Source: Sarcophilus harrisii (Eukaryota > Chordata > Mammalia > Dasyuromorphia > Dasyuridae). From it: 64,000 nucleotides of DNA. Below are positions 34,070-59,204 of this stretch, one piece after another; within the stretch, counting starts at the first letter, position 1; the number at the start of each line of letters is the position of its first letter. The stretch covers positions 507,177,665 through 507,241,664 of the forward strand of contig NC_045427.1 of NCBI RefSeq assembly GCF_902635505.1, written 5' to 3'. The notes below the pieces were generated by a model, which worked only from the letters and a program-made list of their open reading frames with translations, did not search any database and had not been told where the DNA came from. A program made the position numbers and the translations under genes.

Positions 34070-34560
34070 TCCATCGTCACTTCTATGTTGAGGATTTCCT
34101 AATTCATATCTAGTCCAAATCTCTCTTGTTAACTCTAATCATATATATTCTAATACCTTTTTGTGGGCATCTACACCTGGATATTACACCAGCACCCTCA
34201 ACTCAATATATGCAAAATGAAATTCATCCCCTCTATCTCCAAACTTTCTTATTTATCAGGAAAGCATCACCATAATGCCAGTCTCAAAACCTTCAAGATA
34301 AATTTTATTCTTCCTTCCTTATGAACACCAATCAGTTACCAAGTTGTTTTAATTCTACCTCCAAAATATCTTACAAATCTTGCATAGGTCCTCCTCTTTA
34401 TTCACACAGCTACTGTCCTATTCAGGTGCTCCTCACAGCTCAGCTGGATCACACTCCAGTACCTGCCCTTTTCTAATCCATACTTCACACTACACCACAA
34501 TAGTAATATTACTAATACAAAGATATAACCATGTCATTCTTCCTCTCAAAAAATAGATTT
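34070..34560 (+). repeat. L2 LINE ORF2 fragment
   Basis: CTCAACTCAATATATGCAAA, ACCAAGTTGTTTTAATTCTA, CCTCCAAAATATCTTACAAA and ACCATGTCATTCTTCCTCTC in L2 order. Confidence 0.7.
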
Positions 34561-34979
34561 GGTTCTAAATGGAGCTGTGGCTCTAATTATCATTAGGGGG
34601 AAAAAATGCCAGTTTCTTGGTCTTTTTTCAAACAAGGGACTTGTTTTCCTTTCATACACTCTGCTTTTCAGGTATACTGAAGTGCTAGCTGTTCCTCAGA
34701 CTCATATTTTCTCCTAACTATATTTGTGTTCAAGCAGACCATTTCTCATAGAGATGCACATAAAGCGCCTTCCTTTATCATTACTGGTCTTTTCTCAAAC
34801 CTCATCCTGTTTAACCTCTCTGAAGCATATATTACTGTTAACTAACCTCCTCTTGTATATATGCACAACACTGCTCCCTCTTGAGTGCCCTATCAATATG
34901 ACTACTCCTTTTTCTCCTTTGCTGCATCATAACCTCCTGTTTCCTAATCGTGGGTATAACCTGACTCTGTACTGGGCCT

Positions 34980-35352
34980 TCTCTTTTCCTTCCATGTACT
35001 CTCATTGGTGACCTTATCAGCTCCCAAGGGTTTGACTGTCATCTTTATACAGCTGATTGCAAGACCTATATAAACCAAGCCATAATCTTTCACCCAAATT
35101 CTAGGCTCACAACACCAACTGCCTGCTAAACACCATCACTATCTTCAACTCAACATGTCTAAAACAGAACTTGATGTTTCCCCATCCAACCTATTCCCTT
35201 CTCAACTTCCCTACGTCAACGGCAGAATTTTTGTTACCTAGGTTCATAACCTTAGGATCATCATCAACTCTCCCATCATCCTGCATATTCAGTTGCCAAG
35301 TCTTACACCCCTTCTCTTTGTTCACACAACCACTCCCTAGACTTAATCACTG
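34980..35352 (+). repeat. L2 LINE ORF2 fragment
   Basis: TATCAGCTCCCAAGGGTTTG, CTCAACATGTCTAAAACAGA, CTTAGGATCATCATCAACTC, CATATTCAGTTGCCAAGTC. It seems to continue after the SINE at 35365-35560. Confidence 0.7.
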
Positions 35353-35364
35353 ATTGAGCAGAGT

Positions 35365-35560
35365 CTCTGTCAAGCTGAGGTCTTGGAAAGACGTTAGCTT
35401 TAAAAGGCATCTGGGGTCACCTCCAGTCATCCTCATCTCCATCTTGCCACTGGACTCAGAGGACTCCAGGGGGAAGATATGAGGCTGGTGACTTTGTTCA
35501 GTCCTCCCTCACCTAAATCCATTTCATTGCAAGACATGGTATCAGCTTTATCATTTGAGG
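35365..35560 (-). repeat. Marsupial SINE (GAAGAGGACC family), antisense
   Basis: CTCCAGTCATCCTCATCTCC, ATCTTGCCACTGGACTCAGA, CAGTCCTCCCTCACCTAAAT, CATTGCAAGACATGG: the reverse of the copy at 2368. Confidence 0.75.
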
Positions 35561-35574
35561 ACAAAAGATAAATA

Positions 35575-35955
35575 GTTACCTTTCATCTAGATTATTGCAT
35601 TCACCATCTTAGTTTCCAACATTTCTTCTCTGAAGTGCTATGTGTAAGGAATAGGTTGGAACATGTCAATCTTCTTCTCGGGAAGCTCTAGGGGTTCCAT
35701 GTTGCCTCTCAGATCAAATACATACTTTCTCTGATGTTTAAAGCTCTTCACAACCTGACTCCAGCCTGCCTTTCCAGAAGTGTTAGATACTACTCTTCTT
35801 CATACACAGTCCAATCAAACTGTACTTGTTTTCCCTATACATGACTTGGTATCTTCTATGTACATAACTCGGTATTTTCTATGTCTATGTCTTTGCACAG
35901 GCTACAATTGATGTCTGAAATTCATTCTCTCTTCTCCCCTGCTTCTCAGAATTTT
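35575..35955 (+). repeat. L2 LINE ORF2 fragment, continued
   Basis: CTAGATTATTGCATTCACCA, TTAAAGCTCTTCACAACCTG, CCAGCCTGCCTTTCCAGAAG, TTTGCACAGGCTACAATTGA. Confidence 0.7.
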
Positions 35956-35959
35956 TAGC

Positions 35960-36125
35960 TTCTAATCAAATGAAGAAAGGCAGAAATATAAAATGAATCT
36001 TTTTCCAGATCGTGATGATATAAAAATTATGTGTAATAAAGGGCCTTGGAAAAATAGTCCAAAAATTAATTGGAAACTAAATCATCTAATCCTAAAGAAT
36101 GGAGTCAAACAACAAATAAATCTTA
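35960..36125 (+). mobile_element. L1 ORF2 fragment nested in L2
   Basis: Reads RDDIKIMCNKGPWKNS, then INWKLNHLILKN and KQQI, matching the L1 ORF2 linker between endonuclease and RT. L2 order resumes after it. Confidence 0.7.
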
Positions 36126-36207
36126 GCTTTCCTCAAAGCTCAGCCAAAGTAGTACCTACAATGTGAGACTTTTCTAAATCACTGACTGGCCCCAATTACA
36201 TTCTATT

Positions 36208-36211
<4 letters not shown>

Positions 36212-36255
<44 letters not shown>
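36212..36255 (+). repeat. (TG)22 microsatellite
   Basis: Uninterrupted TG units. Confidence 0.97.
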
Positions 36256-36256
<1 letters not shown>

Positions 36257-36296
36257 TCTCTCCTAAAAAGATATAGGATACTTACTTACTTACTTG

Positions 36297-36322
36297 GTTG
36301 ATTGATTGATTGATTGATTGAT
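36297..36322 (+). repeat. (GATT)n microsatellite
   Basis: About six GATT units preceded by three ACTT units (36281-36295). Confidence 0.95.
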
Positions 36323-36614
36323 ATAGTTGTCTCTCTTCAAGACCAAGCCTGGGTACTATATCTTCCATGAAATGTTCCCTCTCCCTACCTACAGAAGATA
36401 ATCACTCTCCAGAGTCTCAGATCATTCTGCCTGAAACTCTGCTTTGTTACTCTGCTTATTCTTCTATATTCTGGCTGCTTCCTTCTACACATCTTGTAAT
36501 CCTCCCTACTTGAATACAAGCTACCTAAGGGGAAGGGCTCTTTTATTCAGCTTTCTATTCTCATCACCTCACCTCATTAATTATAAAACCTGAGTTTTTA
36601 TTATCCCTTTATCA

Positions 36615-36770
36615 GCTTCTTTATCTTCATTACATTTTTCCTAAAGGTCAGCAGCTAAAACTAGACACAGTAATCCAGGTATACCCAAAATATAGTTTAG
36701 TAACAAATCAGGTGTACTGTTTTCTTTGCTTTCTCCAATACCTTCTCTTCACTATGCCTACCATTTTGTA
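36615..36770 (-). repeat. CR1/L3 LINE fragment, antisense
   Basis: AAAACTAGACACAGTAATCC followed by AGGTATACCCAAAATATAG fits the antisense CR1/L3 segment ACTGGACACAGTACTCCAGG. Confidence 0.55.
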
Positions 36771-37174
36771 GACCTTTTTGTCAGTATTTTATAGTATGAT
36801 GATTTTCTTGATTTGGAAATGTATAAAACCTAAGTGCATTTATTTACTTACTTGGTCACCTAATTGGTATTCAGTGAATATAGGAACTGTCACCTCAAGA
36901 CTGACATGTTTTAATAAGAGAAAGTTCTTTTCCAAAGAATATTCTGAACTCAATTTAAATTTAGGTACAACTAGAAAGAAAATCAAATTCACATATGAAA
37001 TTGATAGACCTTTTTTATTATGCATAATATGTGTGACACAAGGTTAAAGCTATTTCATTAAAGATACATTTTACTTTGTATATAAGACTATAAATAGAAA
37101 AATAAGTTGTAGGACAAAAATATGGCATTTTAATATCAAACCTAAACAAATCACTCCCTCCAAAATGTACATCA

Positions 37175-37180
37175 TTTATT
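37175..37180 (-). promoter_or_regulatory. Candidate RAB27A polyadenylation signal
   Basis: AATAAA on the minus strand about 2.4 kb after the stop. A second hexamer lies at 37014-37019. Either could be used, and shorter isoforms are possible. Confidence 0.4.
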
Positions 37181-38930
37181 TCAGTAGCTAAACTTGGCTC
37201 GTGTGGGTACATAACACTTTTAAAAGAATTGCATGAAATTTACACCTTAACTTTCTTAAGGCTAATGGAATGGGCAGTTAATTATGCATGTAGTTCTTTA
37301 AAATTAAATATCAATGCATGAACACATGTAACTTGCCTTGAGAGATGAGTCAGTCCCAGATACATGGTTACATACACAACATACAAGTATAGTATATGTA
37401 TATATCTATTTTAAATATACAAATTATCTTACAATATGCATTCTGATTTATACTAACATCATTTACTCTATTGTAGCACCTTCAGAAGGCACTGCTGAGT
37501 AAACAACTTAATCCAGTGATTTCAGAATCCATTCCTTGGAATTGCACATAACAATACAAAAAACTACATATTCACAAGTCTTTGCCCCTTTCTACTTCTG
37601 AAAGTTCTCTCAGACATTTGGATGTAAATCAGAATAAAAATTTAGTATATATTATTTATAGCAGGGAAGAAAAGTACATCATATTTTAGAAAGTAAGAGG
37701 CAGGAGACAAGCCCTACACTCTACTACATTTAAAAATTCACCAGAAAGTTATTCTATAAAAGTAATTATTTTTTAATAATTTCATTTCCTCAATTTTAAC
37801 CAAATACTGTATGATCTATGTAATACATTTTTATTTTTAATTTAAAGTATATTAAATATTATCGCATACTTGCTGGCCATTGGACTAAAGAGTTTACATT
37901 TCTTTGTTGAAATTTTTAATATTATTCCCTTGAAAGAAATAATTTTGATTTCTGTAAACAAATGGCTATGAAAATACCTAAAAAGAACCTGCAAACCACT
38001 TTAAATTTAGTATGTAGACACTTTGGCAAAGTATTGGAGTTACATGTCCAGACATGCAGTGCATGGTGTTATTGACAAAAAATTCCTGTAAAATAAATGC
38101 TTTTTAATCATTTTTACACTGCATTAGAAATTAAATTAGAATTTAAAAGCAGTAAAAAATATGCCTTCTACTAAAATACAAAATTAACTTCTTCTAGTAA
38201 AGAAAAAGAAAGAAATTTGAAAACATCAGCTACATACTATCCAGGAGTCAAGTGAAAAATTACTTGGTGTAATTACAAGCTTAAAATTTAGTATTTTAGA
38301 ATATAACCAGACCAATATTAGGAATTTAACCTAAATTTGAAAAAAAAATTGTTCAAGATGTTTTCTTGTTTACAAATAATTTCAGTGCAAAGCACCAGTT
38401 ATAACACAAAAAATTTGCTGGCCAAATATAACTTCCAACCAAAGTGAATTAGTCCCATAATTTACAATTATGCTGACTTTTCTCTCTGGTGAAAATACAA
38501 TGAAGAGTCAGAAGCACCAGTTTTACTGCTCATATAACATTGAAACAATACCCAAAATATTAAAATAAATGGCTTTAGAACCTTGGTCCATTTAACCCAC
38601 AGTCACACATAATCCTACCAATACTTGGGGAAGTCATTTGTAAAGTGTACAGCAGTATGGGTTTCACTGTGGGAATTGGGGTAAAAATCCAAAAAATTCT
38701 CTTTGCTTCTCCCTCAACAAATTTGTTCAGGCTCACTTGCTATTTATTTAAAGTGAGAATAAACAATTTTACTTTCAGCTCCCATCAGAGTAGAGCTGAT
38801 TACACAAATTACCCCAGAACATCACTGAACAATACTGGAGAGGTCAAAAGTACAGCAAATTTTGCCCCTTTGTTTCTGTAAGTATCTCCAAATCATTATC
38901 CCCTTACACTTGAAACAAACTGAACATGTA

Positions 38931-38943
38931 TGTGTGTTGTGTA

Positions 38944-38975
<32 letters not shown>
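38931..38975 (+). repeat. (TG)n microsatellite in the RAB27A 3' UTR
   Basis: Imperfect at the start (TATG steps), then about 14 perfect TG units. It is transcribed as CA repeats. Confidence 0.95.
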
Positions 38976-38976
<1 letters not shown>

Positions 38977-39597
38977 CTTCTGATTTAACATTCAAGTGGC
39001 ATAAATGGTATTTTATAATTTCATATATGGTACAGTTGGAGGTTTTTTAAAATTAGCTTCACAACTGCAGCTTACACACAGTAATATAAACTTGGTTTTG
39101 GCTTTATAAATAATCTTCCTATAGGAAATTTATTATAAATAGAATTCTCTAAATAATTCTTTCAGTTGCATATAATGCCACCACACAGGAGATGCCCAGT
39201 ACTCCTATATCAAGTATTTATCACAGTAAGTATCTGTGAAAAAATTTCAGGACTGGAAGATCTTTGAGATCCTCTTCTAGCCACAAATTCCATGATTGAA
39301 TACAATTTTATTGACTATTACTGCTGCAAAATGCTAAATCCCTGAAGGAATAACTAGTATGGATTAAGCACTATAAATATGCTTTTTAATTAAATTCCAG
39401 TCTGAATATTTTTTTTAATTTTTTTATAAATTACCCAGCAGCAGTCAGTTAAATCAGTTAGGAAATACTACTTTCTGCTTTCTTAATTCTTCACAGAAAT
39501 CCATTCAACTGCAACTGTACCACATAGAAATGATTTTCAAAATTTTAAAATACACAGGTTTCTTGAATTATAGCAGTTTATTATGGCACTTTACTTT

Positions 39598-52155
<12,558 letters not shown>

Positions 52156-52528
52156 CTTCAAAATACAAAGCACAAGAAAAAATGTTAGTATCTATATCCA
52201 AAGACAAGACTAAGTAGATTCAACAACGTCTATTTACAACCAAGTATGTGTTTAGCTCTAAAGCTGGAGAACTTGCTAAGGCAACTGCAGATGATGAGCT
52301 GAGAGCTAGCAACAGCAATACCCAATGTTTGAGTTCTTTATGTTGATAATTTTGTATGGCCCTTGAATGATGTTGTAAATATCCAAATGGCCCTTGGCAG
52401 GCCATTTTTCTTGGCAGGAAAAAAGGTTCCCTATCTCTACTCTAAAAGAATAGGAAAGAAACAATACCTCGGCTTTTGAGATCTTACCTAATCTAGAATA
52501 TGTGTGTATGGATATATGTATGTGTTTA

Positions 52529-52577
<49 letters not shown>
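52529..52577 (+). repeat. Compound (TG)n(TA)n microsatellite
   Basis: About nine TG units merging into about fifteen TA units, flanked by more ATATG-rich DNA to 52605. Confidence 0.95.
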
Positions 52578-52579
<2 letters not shown>

Positions 52580-52734
52580 GGATATATGTATATATGTGTG
52601 TGTATTTCATACACATATGAAATATGTCAATTATTGTGCAAGCAGGAAGTTTTTTATTTAACAATATAATAAACATGCTTTGATTCAATCAGAATAAAAA
52701 GTTAAAAGATATAAAATTATAACTCATGTTCTCA

Positions 52735-52870
52735 TGAGGATTCATATATGGATTACAAAATTATCCTCACAAATGACCCCATGAAATAGTGATTATTATC
52801 ATCATTTTTCACAGATAAGGAAATAGAAAGCACAGACAGGTTAAGTGATTTACCCACAAGGGGACAGTAG
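52735..52870 (-). repeat. MIR SINE, antisense
   Basis: ATTATCCTCACAAATGACCC, TTTTCACAGATAAGGAAATA, GGTTAAGTGATTTACCCAC. Confidence 0.75.
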
Positions 52871-53169
52871 CCATAGAGTGTTAAAAGTGACAGCACCAAT
52901 GAACAGGGAAAAGAAACAGAAATAAGGAAAAGAGAAAATTCCCAGAGAAGGGATAGGCATAATGAAGAAACTAAAAAATAAAACTCTTGATATTATCACC
53001 TGCAAGTGTGTCCAATTTTCCCCCCTTTTCATCTCCCATCAAAGAGAGTCTCCCAAAGCTATATTTTAAGTTTTGGAAAATCTTTCATGCATATCTGAAT
53101 AACAACTGGTATGGTCCAATATGCATTACACATAAAATCAGAAGCCATAGGCACATATTCTACACCCAC

Positions 53170-53340
53170 CGATGGCAATCTGTGTGATTTTAAGTAAGAC
53201 ATTTATCCTCAGTTTTACCATCTTTCAGGTGTGTACAATATTTTAATTACTAATTTCATAGGGTTTATGAAAAGATCCAATGAGATTACAAAATGCTTTG
53301 TCAAAACCATTAAAACCTAGATAAATGAGTTAGGATAACA
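53170..53340 (+). repeat. MIR SINE
   Basis: CCTCAGTTTTACCATCTTTC, GAAAAGATCCAATGAGATTA. Confidence 0.65.
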
Positions 53341-53349
53341 AAGCAGTTG

Positions 53350-55000
53350 ACAAACTATAAAGTTCTATACTAGTATAATTTCTATTCTATTCAGTTGGGT
53401 TTTTAAATTACAACAGGATTACAAATTCTCATGAGAGATAAATCTAAATCAAGCCAAATTATGCACTCAGATTATTTTTTTCCCCACTTGTGCACTACTG
53501 TGCATCAAAGGTCAGTGACCCTTTACACATACTCCAGAAGATGGTATGAAAAACTCATCTTCTTGGAAGATTACCACTACAAATTAGGCCTGAGATTCTA
53601 GTTCTAGGTTTGATTCATGAGGGAAGAAGTGGGGAGAGTGAGATAAAGACAGAGGCTTTAGTGACTGTGTGATTAGAAGAAAAAAAAATTATTTTCTCCT
53701 TTATATTTTTTTATTATTCTTCCAAGAAGGCTTACATATCATGTAAGACTGAATCTCATTTACTTTACTTGGAAATTCTTTTTTAAAAGAACGGCTGTTT
53801 CTTCTTCATTATAATTATTCATTTGTATGAGATGTTTTTGTTCTCCAAAGTACATTGAAAGTCCAAAATTACAAAAATCAATCTATTTGGAAATTCAACT
53901 GAACTTTACTTTAGGATGGCTTACTTTTCTTTATCCTTATGTCTCCCACACAGAAAACCCACATGAAATTCAGGGAATAATCTTAATCCTATCCCATCTT
54001 CAACATGTCTACCTTCTATATAACATATAAACATATAAATCATACATAGAGATTCTATGAAGAAAATGCTCTAAAGGTTAATTTTTCCCCTTGTTTGATA
54101 TTCCCCACCCCTTTCCACCAGAATACTTATTTTTATAATCTTTTTCTCTTCTGTAATTACTTCAGTTTTCTATTCTCGTTAAAATTTAGGTATTCAGATT
54201 GTTATTTTCCCTTTTTATCTCAGCTACAGCTATTCCTTCCAATATACAGAAAAACTACAAATTTTTCCTCTTTTTTCCACTCCCTCTCATCAAGGTTCAG
54301 GTACAAACACTTAACCAAAACTTCCCCTACCTGAATACTGAATCTTTGCTCGACTCCAATGTGCTCCTGGACATACATGCTATGTATGTGAGTAGGTATG
54401 GAGCTACCAATAGCTCCAGGCTGTTCAGCTATCTTGCATCTTATTTCTCATACCACTGGGCTGCCTACAAGGGCAGAGCCTTTGCAAACATTTGTAAATC
54501 TATTTATATAATATGAATTATGATACTATGACTGTAATGGTTTTCTATTTAACTGGTATAGCTTCTGTATACAGAGGTGTGGCAAACCACTAATACATGA
54601 TAGGGCCACTGGTTCTTTCCCTCAAAAGATGTCACATCTCTTATCACAATCATAAAACTATTACATTATAAAATAAAAGAACACTTTAGTAGCAATATTC
54701 TAATATTCTGCAATTATAATATCACATTTGGCCCTAAAAAGCCTAAAATAAGTTTCTTGTTTTTTGAAATTTGAAATTTAAAAATTAGATCCTTAAATCT
54801 TAAAACTTGATGTCCCATCCCTTTTACATTTGCCTCTTTTCAGTGAAACATCTACTTCTGCTTCAAAAATGCCCAAAATAAATAGACAAGACAGCAAATA
54901 CTAGTTTTCTTCAACTCACCTTTGTCCTTAACTCATTTTATACATTTAGGAAAAAGATAAGCAACAATATTTCCACAAAGAAGGATCATGTGATGGAAAA
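53350..55000. other. AT-rich non-coding DNA
   Basis: No exon or named repeat. Several short pyrimidine-rich open frames around 54.1-54.5 kb look like chance. Confidence 0.35.
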
Positions 55001-55014
55001 CAAATCTATTTCAA

Positions 55015-55185
55015 CAAACATTTGTGATTTACAAAACACCTTCTCACAAACCTGTGAGGTAAAAGACAAATATTATTCCATTTTACAAAATGGAAACAGA
55101 GGATCAAAGAGGTGTAATAGCATGGACACACAGCTAGGAGGGAAATTTCAGAGTTAAGATACTTGGTTCTCCTGCCCCACCCTCC
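55015..55185 (-). repeat. MIR SINE, antisense
   Basis: ACAAACCTGTGAGGTAAAAG, CATTTTACAAAATGGAAACA, GACACACAGCTAGGAGGG. Confidence 0.75.
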
Positions 55186-55264
55186 CAAGTCAATGTTTTT
55201 TCTCCTACTCTATAATGTAAAGATCATATGAAATAGTGGGGATATACAATATGAAATCTATAGT

Positions 55265-55700
55265 ACAAGTTATGATAAGAGGCATGATGGATATGTAATA
55301 TAAGGGGAGAAAATCAAGCTCAAGGGCAGTTTTGAAGACAGATCTTGAGCTCAAGCCTTAAGAATGTGTGAAAGTTTAACAGGTGAAAGACAGATGGAGG
55401 ACATTCCAGGCAAATGCAGCAACAAAGGCTTTGGAGTAGAAAAGCTTGGGATGTGTTTGAGGAACAGTGAATAATACAGTTTGGCTAGAGTATGAGAATA
55501 GTAGTAGTGAAAGGTAAAACTGCAGTCATGTGATGAAAGGCCTTAATGCCAGGCTGAGGAATTTGGACTTTAATCAGTAAGCAACCTGAAACTTGACAGC
55601 ACTGGCGATTAACAATAGATTTAGGAAGATTAATCTGACTCTGTAGGTTGATTTGGAGAACTAAGAGACTGAAGGCAGAGACAATTTAGGAGACATTTAC
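55265..55700 (-). repeat. L2 LINE, antisense
   Basis: GGAGGACATTCCAGGCAAAT, GATGAAAGGCCTTAATGCCA, GAATTTGGACTTTAATCAGT and GAAGATTAATCTGACTCTGT in antisense ORF2 order. Confidence 0.7.
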
Positions 55701-55784
55701 AAGTCAAATATTACCCTCTCCTTGAGCAAGTCAGAGAAAGTAAAATTTAAACTGGACCCCAATGTATTATTCACCAAATCAAGA

Positions 55785-55985
55785 TTTTTAACCATTTTTC
55801 TTTTATAGACTTACTCATCTGGCAATCTTGGGAAGCCTATGAACTCCTCAATATAATGTTTTGGTTTTTTTAATGTTAGTGGTTTTTTAAAAATTACATG
55901 TGTGTATCCACATATTTATGTAATTACAGAGGAAACAAATTATGTTGAAAAATGATGATTTTTTTTAAAAGCTCTAGATGAAGAA
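55785..55985. mobile_element. Old hAT-like MITE
   Basis: TTTATAGACTTACTCATCTG, GGGAAGCCTATGAACTCCTC and AATATAATGTTTTGG. Opposite orientation to the copy at 40.8 kb. Confidence 0.45.
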
Positions 55986-55999
55986 CACCCATCTTAAAT

Positions 56000-57850
56000 C
56001 ATGATTTCTTCTTAGAAGTTTGTAAACACCTAAGATTTTCATCATAATGATCCAAGGGGTTAATGCTAAAAATTCCTTAATGGCACCTTAAGCAATAAAT
56101 AATTGCCAAATTATATTATGTACAAATTATAGTTGTACTTTATCACAATGTGTGTGCATGTTTGAAGTATTGTGATGTTGGTTTCTGCAATGGTTCATGA
56201 TGATATGCACAATGATTTTGATGTGTTTTAATTCTTATAGAATATCCTACCTAAAAAATTTATTAATTTTTATAATTAATTTTATAATTCTGTCTACAGA
56301 CAGAATAAGATATTCATATTTACTAATTATAATTATGTAGTGTAAAATTTAATTGAGTTATTTTGAAGTTACCACTGTAGTTATAAACATTTTATGAATA
56401 AGAAGAAAGAATATTGATCCATAATATTAAATTATTCTTTGAATTCACAATACTTTGTTGTTGTTGAATGGGGTTTATGAAACAAAAAAACAATGATGAC
56501 CAAGGACTGCTACCCTAAACTAAATATTGTGATGTGATGTATAATTGTGTCTAATTTGTAGTATTTACAGTAATAATTGTAACCCAATACCCTCTTTGGA
56601 GAATGAGACCGAAGCATAACCCTCCTTCCTCACAAAGACAAAAATCACATTCTCCTTTGGAGAAGGAGATTTTGATCAGATATATATTCGTGCCACATAT
56701 AATCTGAGCCATGTCTTTATTAGATATCTACCCACACATATCTTCCATAGAAAAGAATTGTCACATAGCTAAACTGTAACAGCTTGTCATAGCAGCTCTC
56801 TAGGGGAATTGGCCACAAGAGTTACTAGCAAGATATATAAAAAGCCCAAGAATCTTGCTTCCAACAAGGAGAGTGGGAAGAAATTTGCAGTGATCTACAT
56901 ACAATATGTGATATTCATCTTTCTTCCATCTCCAAGTTACTGGTCTCTAAGCTCAAAATAAGAAGCTTGTAGGAATCCTGTCCATTTTCTAGATTATCAG
57001 GGAGAACGAAGGTGTTCCTTAAAAAACCAAACAATAACAGAAAAGGTCTTCAGTGTCAATACGAAGAAGAAGAAAAAAATGATCTCAGGAAGTAGAAAAG
57101 AATGTTGACTTCTGCCAGAAGATTGGAAATAAGACAAGAAAAATAAAGCAAGAAAGACCAAATATGTGAGTAATATATATGAAGTTTTTCACAAAAAAGA
57201 TAGAGGCAGATCTTCTGAGGATGAAGCAGCAGCTTTTGCTCCAAGAAAAGATTATGGTTCCACAGATCCAATCATTCAATTAGGATCAAAGCAAGAAAAG
57301 ATAAGAGGTGGACCTAATGAATAAATTCTGAGGACTCCAGTGACAAATATGTATCAGTTTAGCATTAATAATAAAAATATGTTATCATTCTAGGGAATGA
57401 CATGGGACATAGAATATATAGTTCTCAAGCCTTTTCTACCCTCTTGTGAAGAATCATGTGAGTACAAACAACATTATCTGAAAGATTCTATAAAACATTG
57501 CTAAGTAGAGTCTTGTTCAAAAAAAAAAAAAGCAACCACATAAAGACCTCAAAGCTCATGTGATATTTTCATCATGTGTTGTCATTGCAGAAAAGAAAGA
57601 TAGATGAATAGCTGGTAAAGAAGATATTATTTGAGCAACAGATTTTGGACTATGGCACAAAATACAGGATTGATGGGCTTTTATTAAATGTACTCCATCC
57701 ACAGTCTAAGGCATGAATGGTAAGGTAAGACTTATTTGCCTGGAGTCCAGAAAAAATAATCCAAAGATCTCCAAAGGAAGGGAGAAGAAGAAAATAGAAG
57801 AGAACAAGGGGCAGAAGTTCTTTGCCAAAATGAACATTATACATAAAAGG
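56000..57850. other. Unassigned DNA 5' of RAB27A
   Basis: About 1.8 kb that fits none of the repeat families seen elsewhere in the window. It has a TATA-like ATATATAAAAAGCCCAAG near 56833 and purine-rich, coding-like text around 57.06-57.32 kb. No open frame exceeds about 70 codons. Confidence 0.3.
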
Positions 57851-57854
57851 CTAT

Positions 57855-57985
57855 CTTATAAACCCCACAGACTCCTTTACAAATTCTTATTTTTAAATTC
57901 ATAAAACAAAATACATAAGACTACAAAGGAAATCATTTATGCTGAAGTAGTTATCAGAGTTTTTTTTTAAAGAAAATTTGCATTT
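57855..57985. mobile_element. Old hAT-like MITE fragment
   Basis: AATTCATAAAACAAAATACA, TAAGACTACAAAGGAAATCA and TTATGCTGAAGTAGTTATCA. Same orientation as the copy at 55.8 kb. Confidence 0.45.
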
Positions 57986-57989
57986 TTGT

Positions 57990-59195
57990 GTAACTTCAGA
58001 TGTGGTTTCTTAATGGTGGGTGGGGTTAAGGGAAAGAACCTATAACTCAAATTTTAAAAACATGTATAAAAAATTTTGTTTTGAATGTAATGGGAAAAAA
58101 ATAAATGAGAAAAAAGAAAATTTAGAGATTCCAATTTTTAAAACCTCCCTACAGTGTACAATGTAGGAAGAAGAAGGGCAATGAATATACTCAAAATTCA
58201 TAAAAGATAAGATCCAAACAAAGAACTAGAAGTAAAACACCAGGGCTTCAGATGTCTGCATACAAATGCACAAAGAATAAGTAATTAAGTGATGAACCTG
58301 AGATTCAATTGTAAGGAGGCAATTTTTTTCTCAATTATCAATGAGATTTAGTAAATACAATTTGTGACTAGAATATAACCCTGGAAAGCATATACCTTTT
58401 TCCAAAAAAAAAAAAAAAAGAAAAAAAGGATTAGTAAAAAAGAGAGAGAAGAGAATACCATTATATATCATGAAGATATAGTATTGCTAGATTTCAGCAC
58501 CAAAAGGGAACTACCTTGGAGAACATCTATGGGATGATCAAGGGCAGCAGAATTAGAAGTAATAATGCCACTGAAATATAAATACTAATATATATGTGTA
58601 CATGTATGTATGCAGACACACATATGCATATTACAAATAACCTAGACAGAAAGAGAAAAGATAAAAAATTTAGAAGACAGATCACAAGGCTGACATGAAG
58701 GCATGGTATGGGATAATAGACATCTCCTAAAGCTTCCTCTCTCAAGAGAAGAACAACTTCTTCGTTTGCCCTAGATATAATTTAATCCTTCAAAAGAGGA
58801 AGTCATAAAGGGAATTGCTATTTAGGACCTCAGTCAAATAAAAGTAACTATTGCTGAAGCAAAAATAGATTCTTGAGTAGGAAATGACCATCTTTTGTTA
58901 AAAAGGAAAACCTGATACAGTCTGACACGGACCTTAGAGCTGAGGAGAATCAATTCCACATAACATCCACTGTATTAATCTGTAGGGAAAGTGAGACAGG
59001 AAAGGAGAACTAAAGAAATAAAGAAAAACAATTCCAGGGGAATTGGAGGTGAAAGGAGAGAGGTTTGTTGGTGATGTTTTTTTAGTACACTGAAGAAAAG
59101 ATTAAAGATCAAAAAAGGGATAAGGATAATTGCTAAAGATAGATGTAATGATAATGGATGATAAGATTAATTTCATCTTGCTTCTCTGCCTCTTA
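57990..59195. other. AT-rich unassigned DNA
   Basis: Purine-rich plus strand; no gene, RNA or repeat that I can name. Confidence 0.3.
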
Positions 59196-59204
59196 TGTCA
59201 GTTT

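Larger units (their letters stand above)
36130..36560 (+). repeat. L2 LINE 3' region with expanded microsatellites
   Basis: TTTCCTCAAAGCTCAGCC, CTTCCATGAAATGTTCCCTC and ACAAGCTACCTAAGGGGAAG are L2-like; TG and GATT tracts split them. Confidence 0.55.
37170..39597 (-). other. Probable RAB27A 3' UTR
   Basis: About 2.4 kb of AT-rich DNA after the RAB27A stop, with almost no interspersed repeat apart from a TG tract at 38931-38975. This contrasts with the repeat-packed DNA on its far side. The length is similar to what I recall for human RAB27A. The far boundary is inferred from a polyadenylation hexamer near 37.18 kb. Confidence 0.55.

Noticed and set aside
36212-36322. Short direct repeats that could suggest an array
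   Set aside because: Simple TG, ACTT and GATT microsatellites without spacers; nothing CRISPR-like is expected or seen in this vertebrate DNA.
52306-52688. Ile/Tyr/Thr/His-rich open frames on minus
   Set aside because: Translations of the TG/TA microsatellite.
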